Assembly: GCF_963576545.1 (NCBI RefSeq)
Contig: NC_083637.1
Location: forward strand, 17,637,507 to 17,701,506
DNA: 64,000 nucleotides
Origin: Limanda limanda
Taxonomy: Eukaryota; Chordata; Actinopteri; Pleuronectiformes; Pleuronectidae
Reading direction: 5' to 3'
In this document: positions 1-12,000 of the stretch, piece by piece
Layout: every line of letters begins with the position of its first letter
How positions within the stretch are numbered: the stretch's first letter is position 1
Program-made: the position numbers and the translations under genes
The notes under the pieces: generated by a model
Databases searched by the model: none
The model's input: the letters and a program-made list of their open reading frames with translations, nothing else
Told to the model about the DNA's origin: nothing

Positions 1-1494
1 ATATTATTATATTAACAATGCTTGTTGCTCTGCTTGTTACACACACAGATGGTATGCTCCAAACTTTCCTCTGCAGAGAAGCCTTCTTTTTTACTACCTG
101 GAAAATCTACCCTTATAATAGCAACCCACCAAAATGCAAGCACACCTGGCTTGTAAAGGAAATGGGAGATGGAACTCTGATTTGTTTATTGCATGTTACA
201 CCCAAAACACACCCATGATTAATTAAAAGACTAAGTGTAACCCTTTTGAACCAGCCTGGCATGGTGCCCTTTTTTCCACTGTTAAACTAACAAAAATGAC
301 CTTAGACTCCTGAAATGTACTTGTGCTAGACCATGCGTTTAGATCGTTAAAATTGAGCCCTTGGATTCAGCCAAGTTATACCAATTACCCCTATTTTAAG
401 TCATTCATTACTGTGTGCAGTAAAAATGACAAATAAAAAGAATTTCTGATTTTTGTGTTGAAAGAGTTCAAAGGGAAAGGATATATTCTGTACATCAAGA
501 CGTAACTCATTCACTCGTGGCATTTAAACTGAGCCAAATGCCAAAAGCTTAGGGGTGTAAAATAACTTCCCATGAGATTGTGACCTGAAGTACAGGATGT
601 GTAAACTTACACATCCTGTACACATATGTTTGAATGAAAATATAAAACTCTCTGCTGTTGCAACACTGATATAATCCGATCCATATAGTTCTTATCATAA
701 AGTATTAATTTTGATTTACAAATGTGATAATGAGTCTGAAAATGAGTCTGGAAACCATCTATTTGCTACTGTTAAAAACATTAGTGATCCATGCTTTGGG
801 TTTTCTCTGTTTGGTGGTAATGTATGTTAAAAACTTGAGTGCATCCGGGACGAAAAACAAACCTAGAATTAATTCAGGACCCCTAAGCGAAACATAAATA
901 AGATCTTACGGTGTTATACATGTTCTTATTTCCTTTAAAGCATATGGAGCTTTTCCAACAATAAACCCTGGCAGAAGGAGTGTTCCATTTGGTTACTGTG
1001 ATCATTGTTATGCAGTGCGGTCACAGAGGCTTCCAACACAACTCATTTCCATAAATATTATGGATGGTCAAGTGTAAATGGGATTCTGTGCTTTTGAGTC
1101 ACGCTTACAAGATTTGCTTTTGGACAGCAGCTCAAAAAGTCCAGAAGGACGACAAGGGCTCAAGGAGCGAGAATCCTACTTAATCAGACGAGACGTACAC
1201 AGTCTCGAACCAAACACACACATACATACGCCTACAATTGTATTCTTTAAGCGAACACGTGGTAGCGAGAGAAGGACAAATGGTTTTGATAAAGTCACTG
1301 AATTAGTTGATTATATTTAAATGTACAGACTTAAATATGAGCAGAAGAATTTGCTTAAATTGTGCACTTACACATAATGAAAAAGAAGTTTCACTTTTGT
1401 ACATGTTGATAAATCTGTTTTAACTGCATGAGTTTGAGTATTTTGCATGCATACACATTTGAGCTGCTTTATTAGCAGAGGATCTAGCTTGATT
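1..1494. other. Gene-free intronic block
   Basis: Moderately AT-rich unique-looking sequence. Apart from the palindrome at 590-621 I see no exon, repeat family or array. Confidence 0.6.
590..621. repeat. 15-bp perfect inverted repeat, 2-nt spacer
   Basis: Left arm 590-604 (GTACAGGATGTGTAA) and right arm 607-621 are exact reverse complements, separated only by AC. The 32-bp near-palindrome could extrude as a cruciform or fold as a very tight RNA hairpin. It is not bounded by recognisable transposon ends. Confidence 0.9.
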
Positions 1495-1532
1495 TGTGTG
1501 TATGTGTGTGTGTCTGTGTGTGTGTGTGTGTG
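1495..1532. repeat. (TG)n microsatellite
   Basis: TG dinucleotide run with a few interruptions (TATG, TCTG). Confidence 0.9.
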
Positions 1533-4123
1533 GCTGAGGGGGCCCCCAGCACGGTTCACGACCCAGCCTAACAGAGTGTGAACGTCCCCCCGCCGAGCTG
1601 ATACTGATATAACTGTCCTGTAAGTGGTGTTGACACCGGCATTATTACCCTGTCAACCTCCATCTCTAGTCAGCTTAAAGGAGTCAACCGGGGCGGGGGC
1701 CCCAGCGTGTTAAGGACCAGTGTCTCTGCATAGCCCTGCTCCAGCCCAAATAAATACAGCTGCACAAAGGCCGGAAGGGGAAAGAGATGGGGAACACAGG
1801 GGAGTGAGGAGGAAGGAGGAAGAAGGAGGGGAGCAGTGAGGGGGGGCTACTCTTACTCTATCCGCTACCAATGCCGCTTTCACAAGACACAAACAGACAC
1901 ACTTGCTTAAGGGGTTGCTGCAGTAGAGGGTTATCACCACAAGGTGGCATTTTCCTGGCACACAAGGAGCATGGTGAAATGCAAATAAAGCAACAAGGCC
2001 TTGGGCCAAGCGTCTCAGCTAGCTCAGACTTCACTCTCTAGACTGTAGAGAGAAGCAGGCCAGGAGCGCGGAGAAAGGCAGACAAAGAGATGAAAAGGGA
2101 GAGAGATGTGATGTGAATAAAATCAAAGTGAAATATGGAGCTGTGAATATTATTGAGATGTGAGTAGGAGCTTATCCCTTCTGCAAGTCTGCCCTCAGAT
2201 ATCAGGATCCAACACATAGTGTACACACCATTATGCTCAAAAGAAAGTGTTGCAAATCAAAATGCCTTACACTTCGCAACATCGGGAGCAGAGCGCTATT
2301 AAGACAAAGAGGCCGTTAGAGAGGCGCGAACCCGGGAGTGCAAAGATATGAAAACTGAAATGGAATGTGCATTTGCAAAAGGGAACAGTGTAGTCAGAAA
2401 AAATAAAAATAAAGCATGGAGTGAAAACAGCAGTAAAATAAAAGAATGAGAAAAAGTTGAAAAAACTAAGAAGCACATGGAATTTGGGAAAGAGTATGAG
2501 GGACAGCAGATAAAACAGTACATTAGTGTGCCTCGTTCCGAGTTAAGATTTGCAGTATCTATAACAGATACACTTTTGAGCTTTACAAGACCGGTCAAGG
2601 GTATACCAAGGACATTTTAAAGACAGAAAAAAGCTTGAGAGACTTGGAGTAAAGTCGTCCCGTTGCAGTTGGGGCGCAGCTTTGCAAATGTTGCAGAGAA
2701 AGTATAATACAGAACTGTGAAAGTGCGAAGCGAGGGGAAGGCCTGTGTTAAGACTTGGATTTCTCCTCCCTCGGTCCCTCTTCCTGCTGGCCCAGATACA
2801 CACTGTGGGTCTTTGTGCTGAGGCTGTTACATACACTTCCTGTCTGGCCAGCAGTGGGGTTTTTTAAGGTAAGCCTCTTCCATGTTGGAGAGCTGCAACT
2901 GTCATTCTCTCCATTCTCTTTTTCTACCTTTAATTTTCTCTTTACCTGTATTAATCTATCCGGTTCCAACGTATCTTTACTTTTGTTTTCTGGCCACAAA
3001 GGTCCTGTCCTATTCCACCCTATTTAACATTATAGTTTTCTGAGAGTTCATTTTTCCGGACCCTTACTCTGGTGCTTACTTTTGCTCACTTATCTCCCCC
3101 AGCTCTCTGCATTTCTTTACAAGATACATAAAAGAAAGTAAATTACACTAATAGAAAGCTAGTGCACTTGCACAGCCAAGGACACATTGATAAGCGCGAG
3201 AAAACATCCTCAACACAGACACATCCACACGCAAACACACCCACAAAGTGATACTGAGCAAGGTTGCCAACTCCTCCAAAAGCACCGCTGAGATAACAGT
3301 GATAACAAACATTCTTCCTACAGCCAAGTCTTTTTCTCCCGAGGAACACTTCAATGAAAATTCTGTACAAATGTGCCACTTTATGAACATAACAATACCT
3401 CAATAAGTCAGTTGGGTGAATGTGCTGAACTGGAAAGCAAGAGACCCAATTACAGAGGAACTCGTAAGTTCTTTGCCCCTGAGAGCCGAGATGATTAAAG
3501 TACAGAGAGAATCCATCCATTTGAATGAATCTGAAAATAATGATTGTTCTGCTGGGAATGTAGGAAAGTTATTATCAAAATGTTTTAGTTGGGGAAAAAA
3601 CTTTGCGGTATAATATGATAAAGTCATTTATCAAAAGTAATTCATCTTGGATCTGTGTCATTTTAGTTAAGTGTAAACATATAATAAAGACTGTGTTTAA
3701 GTCTGTGGCTCTTCGGGTTCCACAGTGACACAGGCAGGTATTTACAGAGGGTATTGGACAGTGTGGCTCCCTGCTGTGTTGTACACATACAGTGCAGCAC
3801 TCAGTGGGTTGGACACTGACACAATGTGTGTCTCACTGTGAAGTGCGGACAATCCAAGTGACTCAATCCTGTCAATCCGTGCCAAGAGGACAGAGGGAGG
3901 GTGGGAGGCAGAAAGTAAGAGGGCTGTGGGAGATGGGAGGGAGGGAATCAAAAGAAAAGGAGGAGCAGGGATGCTAGCAGGAGAAGAGGAAAGAAGCTGC
4001 TGGCAAGAAGAGGGGGAGAGTAAAAACAAATAAAGGCTGTGTATATTATATTGTATATATACATGGAAGAAAACTCCAGGAGAGCAAGCTTGATCAAAGA
4101 GGCCACGCTGTCACATTGACAAC
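1533..4123. other. Gene-free intronic block
   Basis: Mixed sequence. It holds a purine-rich stretch near 1775-1850 and a CTCF-like 14-mer at 1937-1950. Open frames here are short, low-complexity and have no recognisable domain. Confidence 0.55.
1937..1950 (+). promoter_or_regulatory. Candidate CTCF site
   Basis: CCACAAGGTGGCAT matches the published 14-mer pattern CCASYAGRKGGCRS at 12 of 14 positions. It is a motif match only; binding is not shown. Confidence 0.35.
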
Positions 4124-4154
<31 letters not shown>

Positions 4155-4155
4155 A
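4124..4155. repeat. (CA)n microsatellite
   Basis: CA dinucleotide run with one CAAA interruption. Confidence 0.9.
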
Positions 4156-7100
4156 GAAAGGCACATGCCCACAGAGGAGCGGAAGGACATGGAGCCTGCG
4201 CTGCCAAGTGGTGGTCACCTTTGACCCTTTGGCACTGTAGCAGGAGATGATGCCAGCCAGACGGCTCAACGCAGGAAATAGAGCAAACAGTGTGTTTGAA
4301 CGCCCTTATGCCTGTGTGTACGTGAGTGTGTTTGAGTGTACACAGGGGTGTGGGTGAGCATTGGCCAATCATAGCCACGAAGTCAGATCGCATGAGCAAA
4401 TGAAAGCAAAGTTTGTCGAGGTTAAGAAAGGGCTGATGCTCACTCATTCTGAGCCCTGTCAATATGAGTTTGCGTTGGATGCTGTGTGCAACGGAGAGGA
4501 GAGGAAGATATCTGGCTCAACCAAACAATATACTGTAAGAGATGAATGGCTGTCATGTTGCTTGGTCATATTCATAGGCTTTCACATAAGCACAAACACT
4601 CTCGAGGCCCTCATTGTCCATTGTGTGGCCTCCTAAGGGCAGATGGAGAGAGTGCCACGAGGCGAAGGGTGAGGTCATGTGAGGGAGCTGGAGCCAGGCG
4701 CGATGGTCAGCCGCAAGTAAACCCAGTAGTCAGTATCACAAGTGGGGGGGGGGGGGGCCCTGCGAGGATGTGTCTGAGTGTCTTTGGAGTTGATTTTTGA
4801 TGCAGCTGATGGCCACCAGCACAGATAACAGGGGTTCATTTCTAAACCTTGGATGTATGTAGAAAAAAAAGGAAAGAAACAGGTCTGTAAATGAACAGCT
4901 GGCAGAACCATTCACAGCAAAACATTCAACCAGGAAATGCCTCATTACTACATCACCCAAACACAGGTGTTGATGAAAACGCCATTAAACGCGGGGTAAA
5001 AATAAATTAAAAAATTGCCGATAACAAAATCATTCAGAGTGGGTGAGGGGAGGGTATTCATTTGCACATGTGCAGCATATGCTGATGTTGAGTGGCGTCA
5101 CACATGGCATGTGTATCGTTAAGGCCCTGAGGAAGTCAAGCGTCAAATTTGGTGTGATTTGGACACATGTAGCATCAGGAGCTGGGACACTTCAATGTAT
5201 GCGACACGTGTGAGTCTTCATTTGCAGCGGCTCAATTACTGCAAGTCACTTTTACAGTTTCAAAAAGAAAAGCTGCAACCTGCATTATCACCGGCCAAGC
5301 AAACAACCCATTCCAAACAATGTTTAGAACGGGCACTGCACTTGCCAGTAGAAATTAGATGAAAGAGAGGATTGCTAATTGAGCAGGGAATTAAAAGGGA
5401 CCATACATAAAAAAATACTTTAAAACTCTGCGGGAAAGACAATTAAAAAAACAATGTCAATGAGCTAATTCAACAAACGGCGATGGTGGTAACCCTCACT
5501 GCTAGGATAGATCAGAACAGCTTGGACTCCGAACAAACAAGTGATGGCACCAACACAGACAGGCAGATAAATCAATCAGGACGTAGATGTGCGCTAAAGC
5601 AGACCACCATCTGTCTGGCGGTATAGGAACTCACTGGGGAGCCACATCGCTTCCACATATGGTCAATGTGTGTCTGAGAGAGACGGCGAAAAAGAGGGAT
5701 GAAGATGAAACACACCTGAGATTTGTGTCCATGACTAGTTTGACCAGATCTGTTTTCTTCTTATGACCTTTTGTCACCCTCTGTCTAGCATTCTGTCTGG
5801 GCAGAAGACAGCAGGCAACTCCAAGGCTTCCGCCAGACAACAGAGGCCGACAGTGTTTTAAGAGTTTGGATCTTAGACAAAGCATGTGTGTACCTACAGA
5901 ACACAAGACTTCAAAACATCACACACTAAACTGCTTGCATATGTGTGTGTGGGTCTCTCTCTCCACGTCTGTCTGTTCTTCTCAGTCCCCCCCCCCCCCT
6001 TTACTTTTCACTAGTCCTCTAGACACACCTCCATCCAATCAGATCAGATCGGCACACATCTATTGATTGATCTTGCTCTGTGTATGTGTGTGCGTGTATG
6101 CGCCCGTGCGTTTATGTAAGGATCACGTCCGCCCACCACCTCGTAACGCTTAGCCTGTAAGCCCATCCCGCTTAACGTCTCTGCTCTAATTCTAATTCTA
6201 AATCTAATTCACCTCCTTATCGCAATCACTCCACACATCATCCCTGTACTCGGCCCCAGCTAAGCTACAGACACACACAAAATATCTGACTGACCACATG
6301 GCAAGTGGACCGCGGTACTTCACTGTGCTGTATAGTTAATCCATATAAATAGTGCTTTGCTTTGCTTCAGACTAGGACCCTGACCAATTGAATTTCGTGT
6401 AACGTCACATCCAAACCCTGCCAAAATATACAGGTGAGGCCTCCCCGAGGACAAACCTGATCCTCTGAAACCTGATATTATGACACAAGAACGTAAACCC
6501 AAACACAAATTTCATTCCACTGTTTATTATTCTCATCCCAAAATTAGTTAAATTCATTTAACAGACATATGAGCTATTATCAACACTAGGCCTATATAGA
6601 GATATTAAAAGGGAAGTGATGTGTGTGTGTATACCAGGGCAGAGTTTGTGTGGGAGCAGACCTGATCCCCAGTAATCTCACCAGTGATGTAATGCCTGGT
6701 GCAGCCACTATAATATGTTATATAACCCTGTAACAGGCTTACGTACCCTAGGGTTCACAGGGTTTATTCTGAGCATGAATGGATGTGTTGTCATGACCAG
6801 ATGTACAATAAAACAATAAAAAAAACTCATGAATCACTGATGAACTACTCAAACAAACTTTTTCAGGTTGTTGGCTCTGAAGATTTCACACCATTCACTG
6901 CTATTTTGATTATGAGAAAGAAAACTCAAGTACCTCCAGTCAGCATGGAGTATATTCAAAACGTGTCAAGAGTCATTATGCACCTCCACTTTGAAGAGGA
7001 CCTGACTTAACTAAGGTTGAGTAGATGCAGAGCAGCAGCACTGAAACAAACAGCTACATTCAGCCGCCAAAATGGCTATAGTCAAATCAGTATTAACATA

Positions 7101-7282
7101 CCCACTCACAACAGCATACCTCCTCGGCCCCCAACTGTTCTTAGCTCAGAGGGAAAAGCTTTTGATTTGGTTGTGACTGGCAGCTCATGTAAACACTGCA
7201 TCAGCTAGCGAGCGATAGTGGAGACCGAGAGAGAGTTGAGCGGCTGCCAAAAGCTGCAAAGCCAAGTTTGGCCCTATAGCAC
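4156..7282. other. Gene-free intronic block with short homopolymer runs
   Basis: Contains TTGGCCAATC near 4360, a G14 run at 4744-4757, a C-run near 5987-5999 and a short degenerate CTAATT repeat near 6184-6211. No exon or transposon recognised. Confidence 0.5.

Positions 7283-7364
<82 letters not shown>
7283..7364. repeat. (TG)n microsatellite, about 80 bp
   Basis: Long uninterrupted TG run ending in GTGCGTGCGG. Reading through it on either strand gives only Cys-Val or His-Thr repeat frames, not proteins. Confidence 0.95.
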
Positions 7365-7367
<3 letters not shown>

Positions 7368-8991
7368 CGGATGTGTGCATGTGCGGTGAAAAGAGGGTTT
7401 GTATGTGCAGGCATGAGTGTGTACATACAGTATGTGAGCACATGTGTGTCTGTGTTTAACCCATTTACGTAACAGACGGGGTCCCTGGGTTCAGGGAAAT
7501 TTAAAGACTGAGCAAGCAAGGAAGAAAAGAGTGGAGGAAGGACCTATATGGGGCGGGTGAAAGAGGGGGGCAGGCTAGCAAGTTCTGCCAGAATGAAAAA
7601 AAAAAACGGTAGGGATGAGGTGGGTTGAGATTTGTAAGGAAAGGCAGCAAAGAGCCAGGAAGGAAAATATATACTTTAGGCGGGATAAAAGACCATTTTC
7701 CACTATAGTTCACTTGGTTCCAAGTACAGGGCTGGTCTTCAAAAAAGGAGGCACAAAGCAACAGGCACCTGACAAAGCGATGTTGATTGAGGAAGTTTGA
7801 CCAAGCAGAGGTTGAGCAGACTTTCGAGGGCCAGACAACGGGCTGTTTGGACGACATTCCCATGAAGAGATTAGGACACTAAGATGTTGCCCTTGACAGA
7901 GAGGAGGGGAGAGGGAGTGAGAGTGTCAGGAGAACGATAGACCAGAAAGAAAGACTGGGAAGACGAAATGAAAGAGACAAAAAGCATGGAAGTGAGAGAA
8001 GAGAGAGAGCGAAAGAGAGCGAGAGAGAAGCATGATGGCTTGTTTCTGGTGGGACTCCAAGAGCCAGCATCTGTTTGGCTGGGGCTCAGAAAAGTCTAGT
8101 GTTTCACCCTGCAGCGCCCGGGGGAATGCTATTCCAGGCTGCATGGGCTTCTATGAAAAACAGCTTTATGTGGAAAAGGGGAGATGGAGGGAACCGGAGA
8201 AAGAGAGGCAACAAGGGAAGGAAGGAGAGCAGGAGTCAGAGGAAGGAGGGGAGGAAGAGAGACCGAGAGGAAGAAGAGAGAAAGTGGGAAGAAGAAAGGA
8301 GTGACATGTGGGGTAGAGTTGAAATTATAAGTGTAGTCTGAGTAAGAGGAAGACGAGGAATGACAAAGTGTGGTGGCTTCGGAGATATTAAAAAAGTGAA
8401 AAAGCCAAAAAAAAGCCATAAACCAAATGGAGGAAATGAAGGGCCGTGCTTTCATCTGTCAATTTCACCTGTTCACAATCCTTGGTCAACCACACTCCAA
8501 CAACCCCTACTTATTCAAAACTCCAAAAAGAGGGGATACAGGAATAATGAGGCTCTACAAAAAAAAGGAAAACATGCACGCACACACACACACACATCAA
8601 CGCACGCACACAGGATTTTTGTCCCTCCTCAGCATCTGGGCCAGGCCAGCTGTGTTGTAGCTCTCAGCCCGGGGCCTCCTCACCTGTCAGTCAGACGGTT
8701 GACACCCCCAAGGGATAACAAACAGCTGCCAGACAGGTGCTACAGTCCAACTCCCAAACCAGCGCCGGTGTGTGCCTCTGTGTGTGTTTGTGTGAAGGTG
8801 CACACTGGTACATGGTAACTGTGTATTCCTTTAACGCTCAGTGTCAATATGGAGAAACAAAAGTCAACGATATGAGAGAGCTTCTTCTTCTGCAGAGACA
8901 GAGACATACACACAGTCAATCGGTATCTGACTAGAAAAGCCTGAATCTTATGCTCCTCATCAGCAAAGCAAGATGTGATGTATGATGTTGG

Positions 8992-8994
<3 letters not shown>
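7365..8994. other. Gene-free block with purine-rich tracts
   Basis: Plus-strand GA-rich tracts lie near 7895-8030 and 8170-8310, and there is a short (CA)n at 8577-8611. No coding signal apart from low-complexity frames. Confidence 0.55.

Positions 8995-9038
<44 letters not shown>
8995..9038. repeat. (TG)n microsatellite
   Basis: Uninterrupted TG run of about 22 units. Confidence 0.95.
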
Positions 9039-9040
<2 letters not shown>

Positions 9041-12000
9041 GCAAGGGGTGAGGAGAGGGGGGCATGGTATTAAAGTAAGGCCCTGAGCTTAATCAAAAGC
9101 AGAGGCACTTTCCCCTGGAAAAACAATGAGGGAAAGCAAAGTTTACATGAGCTAATTGACAGAGCGAGGGAGGGAGGGAGGGAGAAGAGGAAGGAGAGAT
9201 GGATGGACGAGTGAGGGAAGCTGGAAGGGAAGAAAATAAACATACAGGGGAGTTAGAGCATGGAGACAGATGGAGGGAACGGGGGAGAAAGAGAGAATGG
9301 TGCGTCAGTGTGACGGAATTAAATAATGAAAATGTGCTTTTCATTTCTTGATACCTCACCACCACCCTCTCTCTTTCTCTAAGTCCATATTACTCTTTCC
9401 TGTCCTTTGTCCTTCCTTCTGTCTCTCCTGCTTTCATCCACAACAGCATGGCTTTACTGTCATTTATCATATGCCTCAAGTCATGTAGTGCACATGTAGT
9501 AAAACACATGTGATTCTTCTGCATTCATTTCAATCGAGCCCTCCAGTGGAACAACTCCCCTCTCGTCTCACACTCCATGTAACTCCCTCTAGATCCCACT
9601 GGAACACATAAGCCTGTACTATCCCTGTACTATCAGCTTTGAGGGGGATTTCAGTCATTTTAAGGCATTTCACTTGTCCAGCCTGGATTGATGTTGTGCA
9701 AAGCGGCTCCCAAAACCACCAAACCCTCACATAAAGCTGTTTGGGGTTGGCTGAGGACATGGAGAGAGAGACAGCCAGACAGACAGAGACGGAGGAAGAC
9801 AGAGAGACGGTTGTGGGGAGGTGTGAGATGACCAGAGGCCTTGAAAGTCTTGTGACTGAAATGAATGTGGAAAAGTTTTCGGATTGATGCGAGGTCCAGC
9901 TGTTTTTTTCCCTTTTGTGTGTATGGCGTAAGTGTTGAGGTTTTACTGTGGTTTTGCACCGGGTGAGCCAATATAAAACTTTTACCAGCAGTTAATTTGG
10001 GAAATAATGCATAATCACATTCAACCAAGTCGAGGATTATGGTCAATTTAGAGAAAAGACTTTGTTCTCAATGATGCCTTGATGTGCATTTCTCTATTGT
10101 AAAATACTCATCTAAGAATACTAATTATTTTTACTTTTCCAATTATCAACAAATCCAATGAACGAAGATTTTCTGATTTTTTCACTTTCCTGCTCTTTCT
10201 GTGACAAGTCCCTTGGTCCTTACTGAGGATGCAAATCTTTTAAAAGTTATCAAAAGTTTGCGGTTATAATTCTATTATTTAATTACAGAAATCTCTTGTT
10301 CTTACATGATAACAACAAGGTCACGTTAAGAGTTCCGCAGGATAAAAATTTATCTATTCTTCCTGGAGATTGTATTTACAATAGCAGATTGGTTTATGTG
10401 AGAATGAGCCATAATGAAGGGACATAGTTTGCCAGTGTGGTCCATTCATGTTTTCAATAACTTTTGTTAAATAATGAAAGAGAACAGTATGATACTGTTA
10501 CTGTATATCATGCTTTCGCTACACAGACAATACTTTTCCATAGAATAAACTAATCGTAGGCTGTGTTGAAAGTAAGAAAAGTACAGACTGTCACCAGCTT
10601 TGTCCTCTTAGCATGGCACTCATTCACCACAACGCCCCACACATCAATCAACAAGTACAAGGCTGTGGTTGTGCTGGACAGCTCTCAGGTGTGTTAAACG
10701 CTCCCTCCACTTGTACATACTCGTCCGGGCCAGTGCCTCAAAAGAAAAACACATCATCAGTCAACCTGCCCACTTAAATAAGGGCTGAGGAAAACCACTG
10801 CAGATGCAACATTCTGCATCGCCTCAAACGCTGGGGCGGCTCAAGCTATCTCTATCAAACACATCATTACTCTCTTCCATTCAGCTAGCTCTGTTTTTGA
10901 AGTGTCTCCCTCAGGCGAAGCTTTCTTTAGAAAGCTGTAAATATTCCAGCTAAGTGACTGGTTCGAGCTTACAAGTGCATTAGTGTTATCTTCGGCTGTG
11001 CTGCTCTTCTGGCGATTTATAGATGAGGACCTTCACATTGAGTAAAGAGGAGATGATCACAGACGGCGATAAAGAAGCGACTTCACAAGAGCACAGCTGG
11101 AGGTTGAGCCTGAACAAACAGTATCCAACATTTTCTGTATTTTTCATTAATTTGTCAAGGCCAATAAATCAGGGTTCGCCAGCAGAAATTTGTCAAGACC
11201 AAGACGAAACCTTTGTAGTCAGATTTATTATTGTTTTTGCTGTTTTGCTTCATCATTTAATTTAATCTTGACTGCGTGTTCTTCCTGTACCAGGCAAAGA
11301 TGAATGTTTGCACCAAGTCAAAATATAACCCCTCCTGTATCATGCTCATCATATTTACTACACCCGCAAAGTCAGATACATTTGCAGTAGTTTTTTTGTT
11401 GTAATCCTGCCAACAAAAAAAAAAACATAGGTGAAAACATGACCTCCTTTGCACTTGACATATTTGTGGGGGATTCGTTGTTTAATGAAGGATTGATTGT
11501 CATTTTTATCTCAGACTTTCATTTTTTCCAAACCCAAATCATGAAACTACCTACATGATTGGTTCTTAACTCTGCATGCACATTGAAGTTCACCACAGCA
11601 AGAGGTGTATTCTTCTGGCAACATGCAACAGAGCGACTGCCATTATCAAACACTGATACCAATTATTTCACAAAGACATTACTGAATGTTGCGACTTCTT
11701 TCCAAACCACAACATTTCCACTTGATTTCAATAAAAAAAAACTGTGCAAGAAAAGATCATGCATCAGAGAGAAGACACACATACAGTCTTCCACACGTCT
11801 TCACAGAGCCATATGGGCCATAGGATAAATAAGTTGGCTGTTTAAATGAGTGCTGTTGAATGGATGTTTACCGCCACAATGGAACCGTGTGCACTTATCA
11901 ACACTCTCTGCCTGTGTTCTGTGATGAGACAGCCATATGATTTCACTTATCCACGGCCTTGGTCGGAGAGTCTCTAGGCTGGGGATAGTGACGAACTAAT

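Noticed and set aside
7218..7519. Cys-Val and His-Thr repeat proteins over the (TG)n run, and similar frames at 20101, 23210, 27200, 51653 and 60061
   Set aside because: Direct translations of dinucleotide repeats, not genes.
10966..10980. GGTTCGAGCTT resembling a tRNA or SINE B box
   Set aside because: No A box at the right distance and no cloverleaf could be drawn.
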